Position numbers and translations under genes: made by a program. From Coniferiporia sulphurascens (taxonomy: Eukaryota; Basidiomycota; Agaricomycetes; Hymenochaetales; Hymenochaetaceae): a DNA stretch of 64,000 bases. Where the stretch lies: the NCBI GenBank assembly GCA_002794785.1, contig NBBA01000006.1, positions 620,001 to 684,000 on the forward strand. The letters run 5' to 3'. Shown one piece after another: positions 34,101-45,186 of the stretch (positions are counted from its first letter, which is position 1; the number at the start of each line of letters is the position of its first letter). The notes under the pieces are model-generated. The model was not told the origin of the DNA. It saw only the letters and a program-made list of their open reading frames with translations, and made no database searches.

Positions 34101-35699
34101 CTTGGCATAGGGGTCGAGGAGCCTTCTTCCGGCCGCGCTTCAGGCTCGATGAGCAGTCTCGGACAGCAAATTCCGAGCAGATTTCCTTTCCAGTTTCGAC
34201 ATGTCACTCGTCGTTCAAGAGGTGGCAGGTCTTCCGTTGGTACTTCACAGACACAACAGTCAAGGAGCACATCGAACAAGACTAGTTCAGCATCTTATGG
34301 CGCGAGCCGCGTGTCAAGGACAGCAAGTACTCCCGATCGAAGGCGGGAGAGCCAAGATTCTGCGAGTCCCTGGAGTCAGAGCCAGATGAGCCCGGTCGGT
34401 AGCCCTGCGCAGTCGCCTGTCAGTCTGCGAGTTGTAGGAAGTGGAAGTTCTGGGTTTGGTTCCCCAGTGAGCTATCACGCTGGGAGCCCGAGCCCGATCC
34501 CGATGCCGCCTCATCACACCCACAGGACGCGACATCAACGTGCTAGTCTGCCTACTATTCCGGTGTCAGTGCTCCCGGCCGCCTTTGCAGATATGCATGA
34601 CCGCACGAGAACTCAAAGTGCAAGCACAGCGGAATCTGGAGGCTTTGGTCCACATTTGATGTATGAAAGCAGCGGTGACGAGGATGTAGGACATGACGAA
34701 GGGGTAAAGGAAGAGGAGGGTGGTGGTATGATGACCGATCCAGAGCCGGACGGTAGTCAAGAAGAGGCGGAAAGAGAAGATAGTGTTGGTCTTCTTTCAG
34801 GAGGGCAATCTCCGCGTTCGTCACTTGGAGGAATGAGAAGTCGAAGTAATATTTCTCTGACAAACTTGAATCTGGGCATCCCTCATTCACACAGGAGGAG
34901 TAGACATAGCTCAGCGTCCTCGAACACCAGAAGTTCGGGATCCCGCTCCGTTTCCTTGTCCGGCTCGGGCTCCAAAGCACCATCAGCAAGATCTAGGAGT
35001 GTGTCAGTACAAGCACGTTCCCGTGCCCATTCTTTGATACAGAGTATTGGCGCTGCGAACAGGTCCAACGCCAGTTTTGAGATGGGCATACGATCAAGGA
35101 CAAATTCTTTGGCACGCCTTTCTGAGGTCGCTTCCGTTCACCGTCGCTCTAGTGAATCGGCATCAGGTTCATTGTCAGGTACATCGCAGATGGTTCCACC
35201 AGTCCAATTCGGAAACCCCGAGGATTACACTTTTGGGCAGCCTATACAGCTAAGGATTGACTCACCTGCGGCAAACGAGAACGAAAGCGAACAAGTGCCT
35301 AAGCATAATCTACGTTCGGCAGAGGACGTGAACGCCGACGTGCTGGTAACTGTAAGGGAAGGTGAGCCCGAGCTTACAGGAACGGAGCGTCAGTCGGTTT
35401 CGGGTGTTTCTGAGCTAGGCCCCTCTGAGTATTCGCGGGAGATTCCGCAGCATGAAGTCCCACTTGGTTTGCAGCTGCAACCTCTGACAAGTTCGACGCT
35501 TCCGATTCCGGCTGGATCGCGTCCTTTGCATGAAGGTCATTCATTTATAAGTTCGGCGAACGAGTCCCTAGTCACTCGCCCGACATCGCAAGAAGGCTCG
35601 TCAGACACAGCCGGCAGAACGCCATCGAGCTACGGAACGGTTACTTACGTCCCTGAGCAGGTCCACAGCCATAGTGGAGGCGGCTGGCAACCTGCCTAA
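31171..35699 (+). CDS. Large multi-TM protein with Ser-rich disordered tails (unknown)
   Basis: The ATG at 31171 (MFRKPRASSSPTSPS) starts a Pro/Ser/Arg-rich N-terminus of about 310 residues. Then come TM segments: MKLWFYIWPVWVYGLVVLQ (about 32156), and after introns WALGAAAYGVCWLFWIVGVV (about 32389). Several small exons follow between about 32,200 and 32,860. Then SWGDWIAESCYLYGQNLPTV, ALLIPRAALCLALLLAYSS and GILWTNVAWAAWRVVVLLLS are further TMs. From about 33,450 the remaining 750 residues are hydrophilic, very Ser/Arg/Glu-rich, with repeated RSRS- and SxSxS-type patches. The last exon is open to the stop at 35697-35699. I do not recognise a family. The architecture (helices in the middle, long disordered ends) suggests a membrane scaffold; this is inference. 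Intron positions 32,200-32,860 are uncertain. Confidence 0.55.
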
Positions 35700-36299
35700 A
35701 TAATGGCGACCAGATCTAATGTACTTACGTTATTGTGCCCATCGTATTTTTGCTTCTTGCTCTATTGATCCTTACGAGCTTTTCATGATATCTTGATCTT
35801 TTCTCGTCTCTGTCTCTGTCCCTGGTCGTCACTGTCTTGTGGAATTCGCCTACATTTCCCCTAGTAATTCCCTTAACTTTTCTGGTTCGCTACATTATGT
35901 TTTACATGTCACTTTTTTTACGTTTCACATTCATCTGTAGACACCATCATTTGTATTTCATTGCGTAGTTTATTCTATCCGCGATTTCCTACGTCTTCCG
36001 TAATGTCTTTCCTCTAATGATAACTTTCTGGGCATTTGCACTATTAAGCATCATGCTAAACTGCGTTATCGGCTTTTAGTTTGTGTGTTAGTTTTCTGAT
36101 GGACGTAAGACAAGTAATTGGATGTGACGTTTTTGTCATTCTATAATGCTTTTCTCTTACTCTCGTTTTATGTTTACAGCTGTTTGCATAAATGATGGCA
36201 CAATGCGTCGTGCGTGGAAAATGGTACACAGTTTTACAGCTGTTTGCATATATCATGACACAACACTTTGGAGGTCTATACTGGACAAAATGATGTGAT
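35700..36299. other. 3' flank and start of AT-rich repeat region
   Basis: Downstream of the last host gene. The direct repeat TTTACAGCTGTTTGCATA occurs near 36173 and 36234 (about 61 bp apart). Base composition changes to AT-rich from about here on. Confidence 0.5.
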
Positions 36300-36580
36300 T
36301 TGGGCTTTGCACAGTGGCATAATTGATTATAATTGATTATAATCAGTTATATAACAGGCTGTGATGGAGCAAATGCAAAGACATGGATTATAACTGATTA
36401 TAATTGATTATAATTGATTATATAACTGCCTGTGATGGAGCAAAGACAAAAAATAGGTTATAATTGATGATATAACTGATTATATCACAGCCAGTGATGG
36501 CGCTATAATGCAAAGCCGAAGAATATAATCGATTATATAATCAGTTATATCACTGATTATATCACAGCCTGGATTTTGCA
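36300..36580. repeat. Cluster of short palindromic TTATA-type repeats
   Basis: Many copies of variants of TATAATTGATTATA and ATAATCAGTTATATAAC lie in direct and inverted orientation within about 280 bp, separated by CTGTGATGGAGCAAA-like spacers (36,360 and 36,430; GCCAGTGATGGCGC at 36,490). A single GATTATAA-type unit is also seen right of the Copia element near 42,725. The array probably belongs to the same older element that the Copia copy interrupted, perhaps its subterminal repeats. Confidence 0.7.
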
Positions 36581-37030
36581 CTGGGGCTGATCATGATCTG
36601 TTATATAACTGACTATGCTGCATATGGAAAGTAGGGATCAACCCATCATGATGATCATTCCAGATAAAGAAATTACCCCTGAAGACCACATGCTTGCTTG
36701 ATGGCCAGGCACATTCACACTTGGCCTGAGAAAGTATGTCTCTAAATGCATCAGTCACATGATGTGTGAAAATAAACCCAAGTGCGAATTGCACTCGACC
36801 GTGAGAATATTATACTATACATGTATTAACATATGACTGTGGGAATAAATTTCAAGTGCAAGTTGCACTTATCCATGAGAAATAATGCCTATATGTGTAC
36901 AAAAAGTCATAACCTAAATGCATTATCATATAAAGCATAAGGTTCTGTCAGGGTCAAGGCCATCACAGATTGCATAACAGATCTGCCTAATTAAGCAGGA
37001 CCCAAAATGTAGGCCATCACAGACTGTGAT
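36581..37030. other. AT-rich sequence left of the Copia insertion
   Basis: No coding potential recognised. It ends with the 5-bp target-site duplication GTGAT (37026-37030). Confidence 0.5.
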
Positions 37031-37286
37031 TATTAAATAAATATAACAAACAAACTAAATATAAAGGTGGTCATATGAACATCCATCTTACTAAGTAAAC
37101 AATAACGCAATGATAATGCCATACAATAAAAGCTATGATAGTTATAGTATACATAGCTCATGGTAGATGTATATAAGGAGAGCTGGTCTCTACCATGAAA
37201 TACATTGGTTTACACTGATAACCCACCTTCACTGCAACATTACCACTGCACCTCATCATCTACCACAATGTGCGTAGATTTTAAGA
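37031..37286 (+). repeat. Copia 5' LTR (256 bp)
   Basis: Starts TATTAAATAAATATAAC and ends GTAGATTTTAAGA. Contains TATATAAG near 37170, likely the promoter TATA. Same length as the 3' LTR, with scattered substitutions. Confidence 0.93.
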
Positions 37287-37300
37287 GGTTATGAGCCTTG
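37287..37300 (+). promoter_or_regulatory. Copia primer-binding site
   Basis: GGTTATGAGCCTTG directly follows the LTR. It matches, with one likely mismatch, the complement of the anticodon stem-loop of fungal initiator tRNA-Met (...CAGGGCTCATAACC...), i.e. the half-tRNA priming used by Drosophila copia rather than the usual 3' end of the tRNA. Confidence 0.75.
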
Positions 37301-40300
37301 ACTCTACAACTAACGAAACAATTAATGAATTCATAAATCCTCGAATAATGAAACTATGTCTGACAGACAGAAACCTAACACTCTCATCAACTATCGAAGA
37401 ACTTGAAGAAAAAATACAAAAAGCTAAAGATAGTAAAAGAACAACAAATACAAGACTGAATTAACAGATTTAGGAATATCAGATCAAGGAAAATCATCCG
37501 AAATCAGATATCAAATCACCAGAAGACGATAAAAAAGAAGACGAAGAAGATATAAAAAAAGAAGACGAAGAAGAAACTCAAAATGAAAATAATAATACAT
37601 CACATGAACTAAGTATGGCAACTAAACTTGCAGAACTCCAGAAATTCTTCGACAGAATCGAGAAACTTGATGGGCACAGAAACTACAAACTCTGGAATTA
37701 CAGAGTCTGCAGCGCCATCGAGAGTGCAGGTTACGGTAACCTGCTCACTAACTCCCCAGGAACTGGAGAGATTGGTATATCAAGCGCTTTATATAACGGC
37801 ATTATGCGCACCATGCCCGACAAAATATTGGCTTATTATCTTAATTTCTCTAAAGATATTCCAGCATTACTCAAAGCGCTTGACAGACGATATAACGTCC
37901 AGACAACAATTACAAAGGGCTTTAATGAAGCTGCCCTTTTTGATATCAGAGGTCATGTCAGCCATTTTGATGGAACACTTGATAACCTCAGCAATAAATA
38001 CAAGGAACTCATAGCCCAAGGGGTAAAAGTTTCAGAGTCGACTTATATATCAGCTATTACGAGGGCAATGCCTGAACAATATCAATACGTACTCACACAG
38101 AGTGAGTTATATATTAAAACAATTAATGAAATGAATCCGGACAAAGATGAAATTGAACTAACCCCTCAATTCTTATTAACTGCATTACGCAATGCCTTTG
38201 AGGGGTGGCGGAAAAATCATCAGAGGACAGGAGCGGCGGCTAACCACCTGCCCAAGGATGAGTGGAACCACCCCTATTTTAGGGGCCATGGAGTACAGCC
38301 ACGAGGTTGCGGCTATAGGGGACGCGGCAGATTCAGAGGACGAGGACGTGGGGGATATTCCCCTAACTAACAATCACATGTGATAAAGTGCTATAATTGT
38401 AATAAGCTAGGGCACTTTAGTCGAGACTGTTGGGTGCCAAAAATGGAGTGGACAAAGGCAGCTCAGAAGAAGAAAGAGGACGTGAATGACGAAAAAGGAA
38501 AAGGGAAGGAAATGGGTGCATCAGCGGCACCGACATCAACTGGGGCAAGTGCGGCCCAGGCTAAACATACCGCAGCAGCAGCAGCAACAAATGTCGCATC
38601 AAGCTCTCGAATCGAGTTAAGTGCCGTAATTGGCCAAGGCGAAACCACCTTTATAACCGAAATCGACAAAAATGACTTCGACATGGGAGAATTCCCAATT
38701 TATTCTTATAACAATTTCCTTGACGCAATTGGCAATCACGATAGCACCATGGAAGATGTGGATGACAATAATTTAGACATAAGCATTAATGCTATAACAA
38801 CAGAAAAATTTGCTAACAACATTTATTCTTCAATGGATATAATCGATACTGGTGCAACAATACATCTAACACCATACCTTAATCGATTACGAAATACTTA
38901 TAAAACTAACAATATAACGATAACGGCTGCAAACAAAACAACGTTTAATGCGAATATAGTAGGGGATCTTAAGCTTCACATCCCCAATGGACACTTGGTA
39001 AGTGTCATAATATTATCAAATGTATATTACAATCCTAAAATGAATATGACATTAGTCTCTCAAGGACTTCTATGTCAAGACGGTTACAAATTTATTTATA
39101 AAGAAAATGAATGCACAATAAAGTATCCTAATGGATCTTTATGTGGAAAAATTAAAAATACAAATGGATTGTATAGTATATTTAACAACAATGTATATGC
39201 GGCTACAAAAAATGTAACATTATTTGAACTCCATAAAAAACTTGGACATATAAGTTACACTTATATAAAACGACTATTAAAAGAAGATCAAATTACAAAT
39301 AATAAAATATCAAATTACGACGAAACTCAATGTAAAATTTGCATAGAAGCAAACATAAAAAGAATGCAAATCCCAAAATTACGTGTTTCAAAGTTAGCAG
39401 AAAAATTCGGCGATCACATACACATGGACGTATGGGGTCCAGCATCCACACATGCTATAGGAGGATATAAATATCTTCTAACACTTGTAGATGACGCTAC
39501 AAGATGGATAAAAATGATTTTATTAAAAACAAAAGATGAGGGCTTAAATGCTTATACGACTTGGGCTACAATGCTCAATACACAATTTAATATAAAAATA
39601 AAAATACTACAAAGTGATAACAACACAGTGTTTTTAAGTAAACAATTCACTGAATATTTAGAAAAAAATGAAACAATACGAAAGCTGACTGTTCACGATA
39701 CACCACAACAAAACGGAGTAGCAGAACGATCACATCAAACAATTCTAAATAATACACAAGTTAATCTGCTACAGGCAAAATTACCACCCAGTCTATGGGG
39801 AGAAGCTGTAAAATACAGCACTTACATTTACAATAGAACACCAAAGAGTGCTATTGATTTTAAAACACCATATTTCAAACGTTACAATGAAAATTATAAC
39901 ATAGACAACTTAAAAGAATTCAGCCAATATTGCATAATAAGACAAGAAGACATTAATAAATTACAACCAAAAGGAATTTATGCACAATGGCTAGGATTTG
40001 ATGAAGAAAGTAGAGGTCATAGAACCTACCACAACAAAAAAATTATGGTCAAACGAAATTTACAATTCTTAGATTCTCCACCATCTAAAATTGAAGGGGA
40101 GAATATAACAGAAAAACATAACGAAAAAATACAAGAATTAACAAAAGAAAGACCACTAAGAACAATTAAACCAACAAAATGATCATTAGGTCTTAACTTC
40201 GATGAACAAAATACAGTTGCTTATCTTATGGAATTAATAGGCAATCCCAATTCATATCAACAAGCGATCAATAGAATTGACGCAAATCAGTGGATCATGG

Positions 40301-42353
40301 CAATGAAAGAAGAAATAAAAACGTTAATCGAAAGATCTACATGGATGATCATTGATCCACCAAAAGATATAAACATAATAGGAACAAGATTTGTTTATAA
40401 AACAAAACAATTAGCAAATGGAGAAATTGAAAGATACAAAGCAAGATTAGTAGTACAAGGATTTGCCCAAATGGAAGGTGTTGACTACTATTCAAATGAT
40501 ACATTTGCTCCAGTGGCACATCTAGCCACAGTAAGAACTATATTAAGTTGGAGCGCAACAAACAATTATGAAATTCACCAAATTGATATAAAATCAGCTT
40601 ACTTATATGGTGAATTAGAAAAAGACGAAAATATATATATAAAACCACCACCAGGAAATCTAATCGAAATAAAACCTGGTCAAATTTTAAAATTAAACAA
40701 AGCATTATATGGATTAAAACAAGCAGGCAGACATTGGTATAAAAAATTATCAGAAATTCTAACTGGAATTGGACTAGTACAAGCAGTCCAAGACAATGCA
40801 GTATTCTTTAGAAAAGTAAAAGGAAAAACAATCTTAATACTTTTCATACATGTTGACAACATAATGATATGTGGCTTAAATTTATTAATAATAAAAGCCT
40901 TCAAAGATGAAATCGGAAAACATGTAAAATTTATGGACAGAAATGATGTACATTGGTTACTCGGTATTGAAATTGAATGAAACCGAGAAGAAAGAATAAT
41001 TAAATTAAGACAGAAAAATTATATTGATACAATTATTGAAAAATACAAACTAAAAGACGCTGCAACGGTACGAACACCAATGACACCAGGACAAGTGTTA
41101 AAATCACTCGAAAATCCAACTAATGAAGAATTAAACTTCATGAAACAAATACCTTATATGAATATGGTTGGAGCATTATGATACACAGCAGATTGTACAA
41201 GACCTGATATATCATTTGCAACAGGTCAATTTGCTAGGCACTTAAATAAACCTAGTATTGAACACTATAACGCAGTAAAACATTGCTTCAAATATTTGAA
41301 AGGAACAAATGATTATTGGTTAATACTCAGGGGAAAAGAGCCAATAGAGTTAATTGGATATACCGATGCTGACGGAATGACACAAGAAGGACATAAAGCA
41401 ATATCTGGATATATATTCCAAATAGGAAACACAATGACATCATGGTCAAGTAAAAAACAAGAATTAGTGTCATTATCAGTATGCAAAGCTGAACTACAAG
41501 CTTTAACACATGGAGTTAAAGAAGCTATATGGCTAAGAAGACTGGTTGAAGAGGTACTGCAGACCTTGGATACACCTACGAAAATATTATGTGATAATCA
41601 AGCAGCCATAACTATAGTGTTACAATTTTCCTTTACTTTCCTCTAAATGTGCTGACTCACTTCCTCTTTGTCATCATCAGTCAGCGCAACTCCCCTATTT
41701 CTCTGCCTTACTCATCCTTATTCGCCTTGCACCATCATGACATGCTTTGCTTACTGATCACCATACTTGTATTACCAAGGCCTTCCTTGCGTTTCCATGA
41801 CCTCCCATAGTCTGGTAAACATACCTAACCAAGTCGCTACAGTAGCAAACACATAGAGTAGCATATAAGCATGTAACTCCAGTAGCACAAGCCCTAAGCT
41901 TGTGCTCTTTGTTCATACAAGCCCATTATCTGCTACCACCAGTCTACCACGTGCCACTTGACCATTAGTCGCTTCGTCGTAACCCGACTCGCTACAGAAC
42001 CCTACCGTGTCCACATTGCCGATCAGGAAGCCCCATCGACGATCATCCTCGACTTACGACACCTAGGAAGCCCCGTTGCCGTACCATTAGTTCCGACGAT
42101 CAGGAAGCCCCAACGTCGATCACCATGTAACCGTTGAGCTTAACATATAGTAAATTCAACAGAACAAAAATATACGCAACAAATGAAGCATATTGATATA
42201 AGAAAAGATTTTTTACAAGATTATATTGAAAATGAAACCATATCAGTTTCATATATTCCAACTGGACAGCAAAAGGCTGATATTATGACAAAAGTGCTAA
42301 CGATAGAACTAATCAAATGTTTTACAAGTCTACTCCACCTAGTAAAAGTTTGA
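37291..42353 (+). pseudogene. Copia gag-pol reading frame, broken by six nonsense codons
   Basis: One frame from ATG 37291 (overlapping the primer site) to TGA 42351-42353, counting through the B insert after removing 41618-42150 (the insert plus one copy of its TSD), gives about 1,510 codons. Domains: gag (DRIEKLDGHRNYKLWNYRV), CCHC knuckle CYNCNKLGHFSRDC, protease DTGATIHL, GAG-pre-integrase (LHKKLGHISYTYI), integrase with VWGP Asp, SDNNTVF Asp and QQNGVAERSHQ Glu, RT (FAPVAHLATVRT, QIDIKSAYLYGEL), RNase H (YTDADG) and the end KHIDIRKDFLQDYI...ADIMTK. In-frame stops: TAA 37462, TAG 37471, TAA 38368, TGA 40180, TGA 40978, TGA 41179. No frameshift anywhere. The RT active site reads HVDN, not YVDD. 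Each stop can come from one C-to-T change (CAA, CAG or CGA). Confidence 0.9.
41618..42145 (+). mobile_element. Family B solo LTR (528 bp) inside the Copia element
   Basis: Ends TGTTACAATTTTCC...GAGCTTAACA, flanked by the 5-bp duplication TATAG (41613-41617 and 42146-42150). Removing it plus one TSD rejoins the Copia RNase H frame. It contains CATATAAGCATG, a possible TATA, and three GGAAGCCCC-containing sub-repeats with CGACGATCA-type spacers toward the 3' end. Confidence 0.92.
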
Positions 42354-42360
42354 AGGGGAG

Positions 42361-42616
42361 TATTAAATAAATATAACGAACAAACTAAATATAAAGGTGG
42401 TCATATGAACATCCATCTTACTAAGTAAATGATAACACAATGATAACACCATACAATAAAAGCTATGATAGTTATAGTATATGTAGCTCATGGTAGATGT
42501 ATATAAGGAGAGCTGGTCTCTACCATGAAATACATCGGTTTACGCTGATAACCCACCTTCACCGCAACATTACCACTGCACCTCATCGTCTACCACAACG
42601 TGCATAGATTTTAAGA
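42361..42616 (+). repeat. Copia 3' LTR (256 bp)
   Basis: Preceded by the purine tract at 42349-42360. Differs from the 5' LTR by a handful of substitutions (for example GAACA for CAACA near the start), meaning the insertion is not brand new. Confidence 0.93.
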
Positions 42617-42621
42617 GTGAT

Positions 42622-43400
42622 GCAGTTATGGTGCTTGTGTTTGAACTGAAAAAATCAGTGACAATTATGATTATAGTGATAGTGATAGTTATGGCTGCCA
42701 GTGCAAAGGTAAAGACTGAGGCCATAACTGATTATAACCAATTATGCCTGGATTCTTGGTTGAAACTTGTATTTTTGTCCAATAAGGACCTCCATACAAT
42801 GTGTCGTGTGCAGGAATTTTTGTACATAGTTTCAATTGAAATGACTTAGCCGAATTCAATGCGAAACTGACTTAGTCGTGTCATGCTGTTCTGCGGCTAG
42901 TGCATACATTCTACTCTACTCCAACCAACTCAAATTAAAAGCTATTTGTTTCTGGAGTTCATGACAAACCTGGACTGCTCAAGATCATATGGCTTTGATT
43001 TTTATCTTACGATGCAGTGGTTGATCAAGTAGATGCCCAACAGGGTGGAATGTAAGCGCTGGCCACAGCATGGCACAATGCAACTAAGTCAATTTCACAC
43101 TGAATTTGGCTAAGTCATTTGAATTAAAACTACAAGTATGCACAATGCATCATAAATTTTTGTGCACACTTGTAGTTTTAATTGAAATGACTTAGCCAAA
43201 TGTGTGAAATTGACTTAGTCACATTGTGCCATGCTGTGGCATCAGGAAAAAATCAAAGTGCCAATCATTTCCCAAAGGTGCTCATAGGTTTGTATGGTGC
43301 AATGATCATTCCCATAGATGCTCATAGCCTTCATAGACTCATAGTGCAGAGTACATGTGTATTGCGGGAATAACAATTACAATATTATTACAAGTAAATC
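42622..43400. repeat. Element E copy 1 (right part), interrupted by Copia and a hairpin
   Basis: Right-hand remainder of the AT-rich repeat into which Copia inserted. It shares blocks with 49,920-50,440: GTCCAATAAGGACC/GTCCAGTAAGGACC, TGTTTCTGG-GTTCATGACAAAC and AAGATCATATGGCT. No coding function seen. Confidence 0.65.
43062..43240. mobile_element. Fold-back (MITE-like) hairpin, about 179 bp
   Basis: Two arms of about 75 bp (starting CACAGCATGGCACAATG and ending CATTGTGCCATGCTGTG) are near-perfect inverted repeats around a loop of about 26 bp at 43137-43162. The related copy E at about 50,407-50,423 reads CTGGCCCATCAGG, an empty site. The CACAG...CTGTG ends and short (2-3 bp) flanking duplication fit a CACTA/CMC-superfamily (Plavaka-relative) non-autonomous element (inference). 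Confidence 0.8.
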
Positions 43401-44059
43401 TGTAATGAATCTGAGTCATAATACAAAATCAGCAATATGCCATATATGTAAAAATACAGTTGTATTATTCAAAGACTCACATGCTGAAACATGCAGATGG
43501 TCACTACAATGGCAGAGCTGAGTGGGTGGGCAGGAAAGAAAGCACAACACAGCAGGGGGAAAAAAACTGCCACTGCTATTGAGAAAGAAAAAGAAGTCTA
43601 AAAACAACAAAGAAAACTAAAAAATAGCAGGCTACTCTATTGAACCTCGAAAAAACTGTCCATACTGCACGTGCCCTGCTTGTGCCATATGGTCAACACT
43701 TAGGTGAAAAACATGTAAGTAAGGGTGCATACCATTTGGATAAATGCAATGTGATGCATTTTCTTTCCACTGTGCCCTCTGCCACCAAAACTGTATGAAA
43801 CGGTCAGATGAGCTCGCTTGTCTGAGAGCGAGCTATGGACTGTGGATCTACAAAGGACATTAGCAGTATACACAGAGTGATGGAATCAAACAACAAACTT
43901 ACCAAATGAGAACCATCCGCAAAGAGCCACCATACACATTGTGCCTGAACTCGACCACTGTGTCTTCACACATGCGGCGGAAGCCACATTGTCTTGAGTA
44001 AGATTTGCGAATGAGCCAGATGACCTTCATTTGCAAAGTCTGCATGGATCGGCAGCTCC
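43401..44059. other. Unassigned repeat-region sequence
   Basis: No supportable gene. Short open frames only. Probably decayed transposon DNA. Confidence 0.4.
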
Positions 44060-44830
44060 GTGGTGAAGAAACCGACAAGATCAACTTACCGATAGCAGAA
44101 AAAAAACAGGACCCAGAAAGCAAGACAATGACAATGGAGACAAAAGCAAGAACACACTGACCACGACAAGAAGGCATGGAATAACTTTGAGGGGTGTGGT
44201 GGCAAAGAAACTGACAAGATCAACTCACAGATAGCAGAAAACCAACCAGCCCCAGCAATGGCACCAATGAGCACCAGCAACAGCAACAACAAGACAGCGC
44301 AGTTACAACAAAGGCATGGGTGAAGTTGTGCTGGGTGTCGGAAAAAGAGATGGAGGGCATGTGAGTACAGGAGATGGCGACAAATTAAAGGAATTACACA
44401 CCGGCAACAGCAGCAACAGCATGGCGCAAACAACAAAGACGAGGGTGAAGTCGATCTGGCAGTTGAAAAAACAGTGGGCAGCCATTTCATGGTTGGAGAT
44501 GGAAAAGAAACCGAAAGACAGCACTCACCAGCAACAGCAACAGCAACGCAGCAAGACGGTGCGGATGATGAAGTTGAAGGCGAAGTTGTGCTGGCAGTCG
44601 CAAAAAAGGTGAGCGCCATTTCATGGTTGGAGATGGCGAAGAAACTGAAAGACACCACTCACCAGCAACAGACATGTGCAGTCAAGGAAGGCGAAGGCAT
44701 TCTCATGCTGGCAGCAGAAAAAAAGGCGGATAGCTGCTCGATTAACAGGTTTGACGAAGCAAGCAAAGAAATTCACCCACCAGCAACAGCAACAGCAACA
44801 AAACGGCGCAGACAACACCTGTGAATGGCG
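44060..44830. repeat. Degenerate tandem repeats, about 125-170 bp period, with CAGCAA runs
   Basis: About six imperfect units, each with GAAGAAACTGAAAGACA-like plus ACTCACCAGCAACAGCAAC-like cores, recurring near 44071, 44201, 44374, 44500, 44636 and 44760. Some units also share GCCATTTCATGGTTGGAGATGG (44490s and 44620s). Both strands are open over long stretches because the units are low-complexity, so the ORFs here are not counted as genes. Confidence 0.65.
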
Positions 44831-45186
44831 AGAGCAAGTCAGACGATGCAAAGGGTGGAGGGTCAGCGAAAAAAAAGAGGTGGATGCTGGAGGTAACCAC
44901 TCGGCATGCACATTGTGTGAAGGGTTGGGCTGTTAGGGCAACACTATACACCAACACGGTGCACAGGTTCTACCAGTGAAACAACTTAGGAGAGGGGTAC
45001 ACAAGTTGACAAGGAGGGATCACACAGAGATAGTGGATATCCTAAGAGAACTCAACTGAGTTCCCCAGGTCTGCATTGGCTGCTACTTATACACATTTGA
45101 CTACTTAAGGGCAGGTCAAATCTATAATAAACTACCAATCAGAAGCACGAAATAGTCATGATGCCATTACTACATAATATGTTGCC
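44831..45186. other. Unassigned sequence before element A1
   Basis: No gene, known repeat or regulatory site recognised. Confidence 0.4.

Larger units (their letters stand above)
37031..42616 (+). mobile_element. Copia-type LTR retrotransposon (inactive, with nested insert)
   Basis: Full-length element with 256-bp LTRs at 37031-37286 and 42361-42616 and a perfect TSD GTGAT (37026-37030 and 42617-42621). The internal frame carries gag with a CCHC knuckle, protease, integrase, reverse transcriptase and RNase H in Ty1/copia order. A primer site follows the 5' LTR and a purine tract (TTTGAAGGGGAG) ends right before the 3' LTR. A family-B solo LTR (41618-42145) is inserted in the RNase H region. 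LTR ends are TATTAA...TTAAGA rather than TG...CA. Two solo copies of this LTR occur at 59271 and 61286 (minus). Confidence 0.95.

Noticed and set aside
37031..42616. TGA read as Trp (alternative code) in the Copia frame
   Set aside because: TGG is used for Trp throughout the frame, two of the stops are TAA/TAG, and simple C-to-T mutation of Arg/Gln codons explains all of them.
44086..44658. 190-codon Ser/Cys-rich minus-strand frame
   Set aside because: It is the antisense of a tandem CAGCAA-rich repeat and mirrors its periodicity; no sign of a protein family.
44270..44820. CRISPR-like regular repeats
   Set aside because: The CAGCAACAG runs are a eukaryotic low-complexity repeat with variable spacing and no conserved direct repeat/spacer structure.
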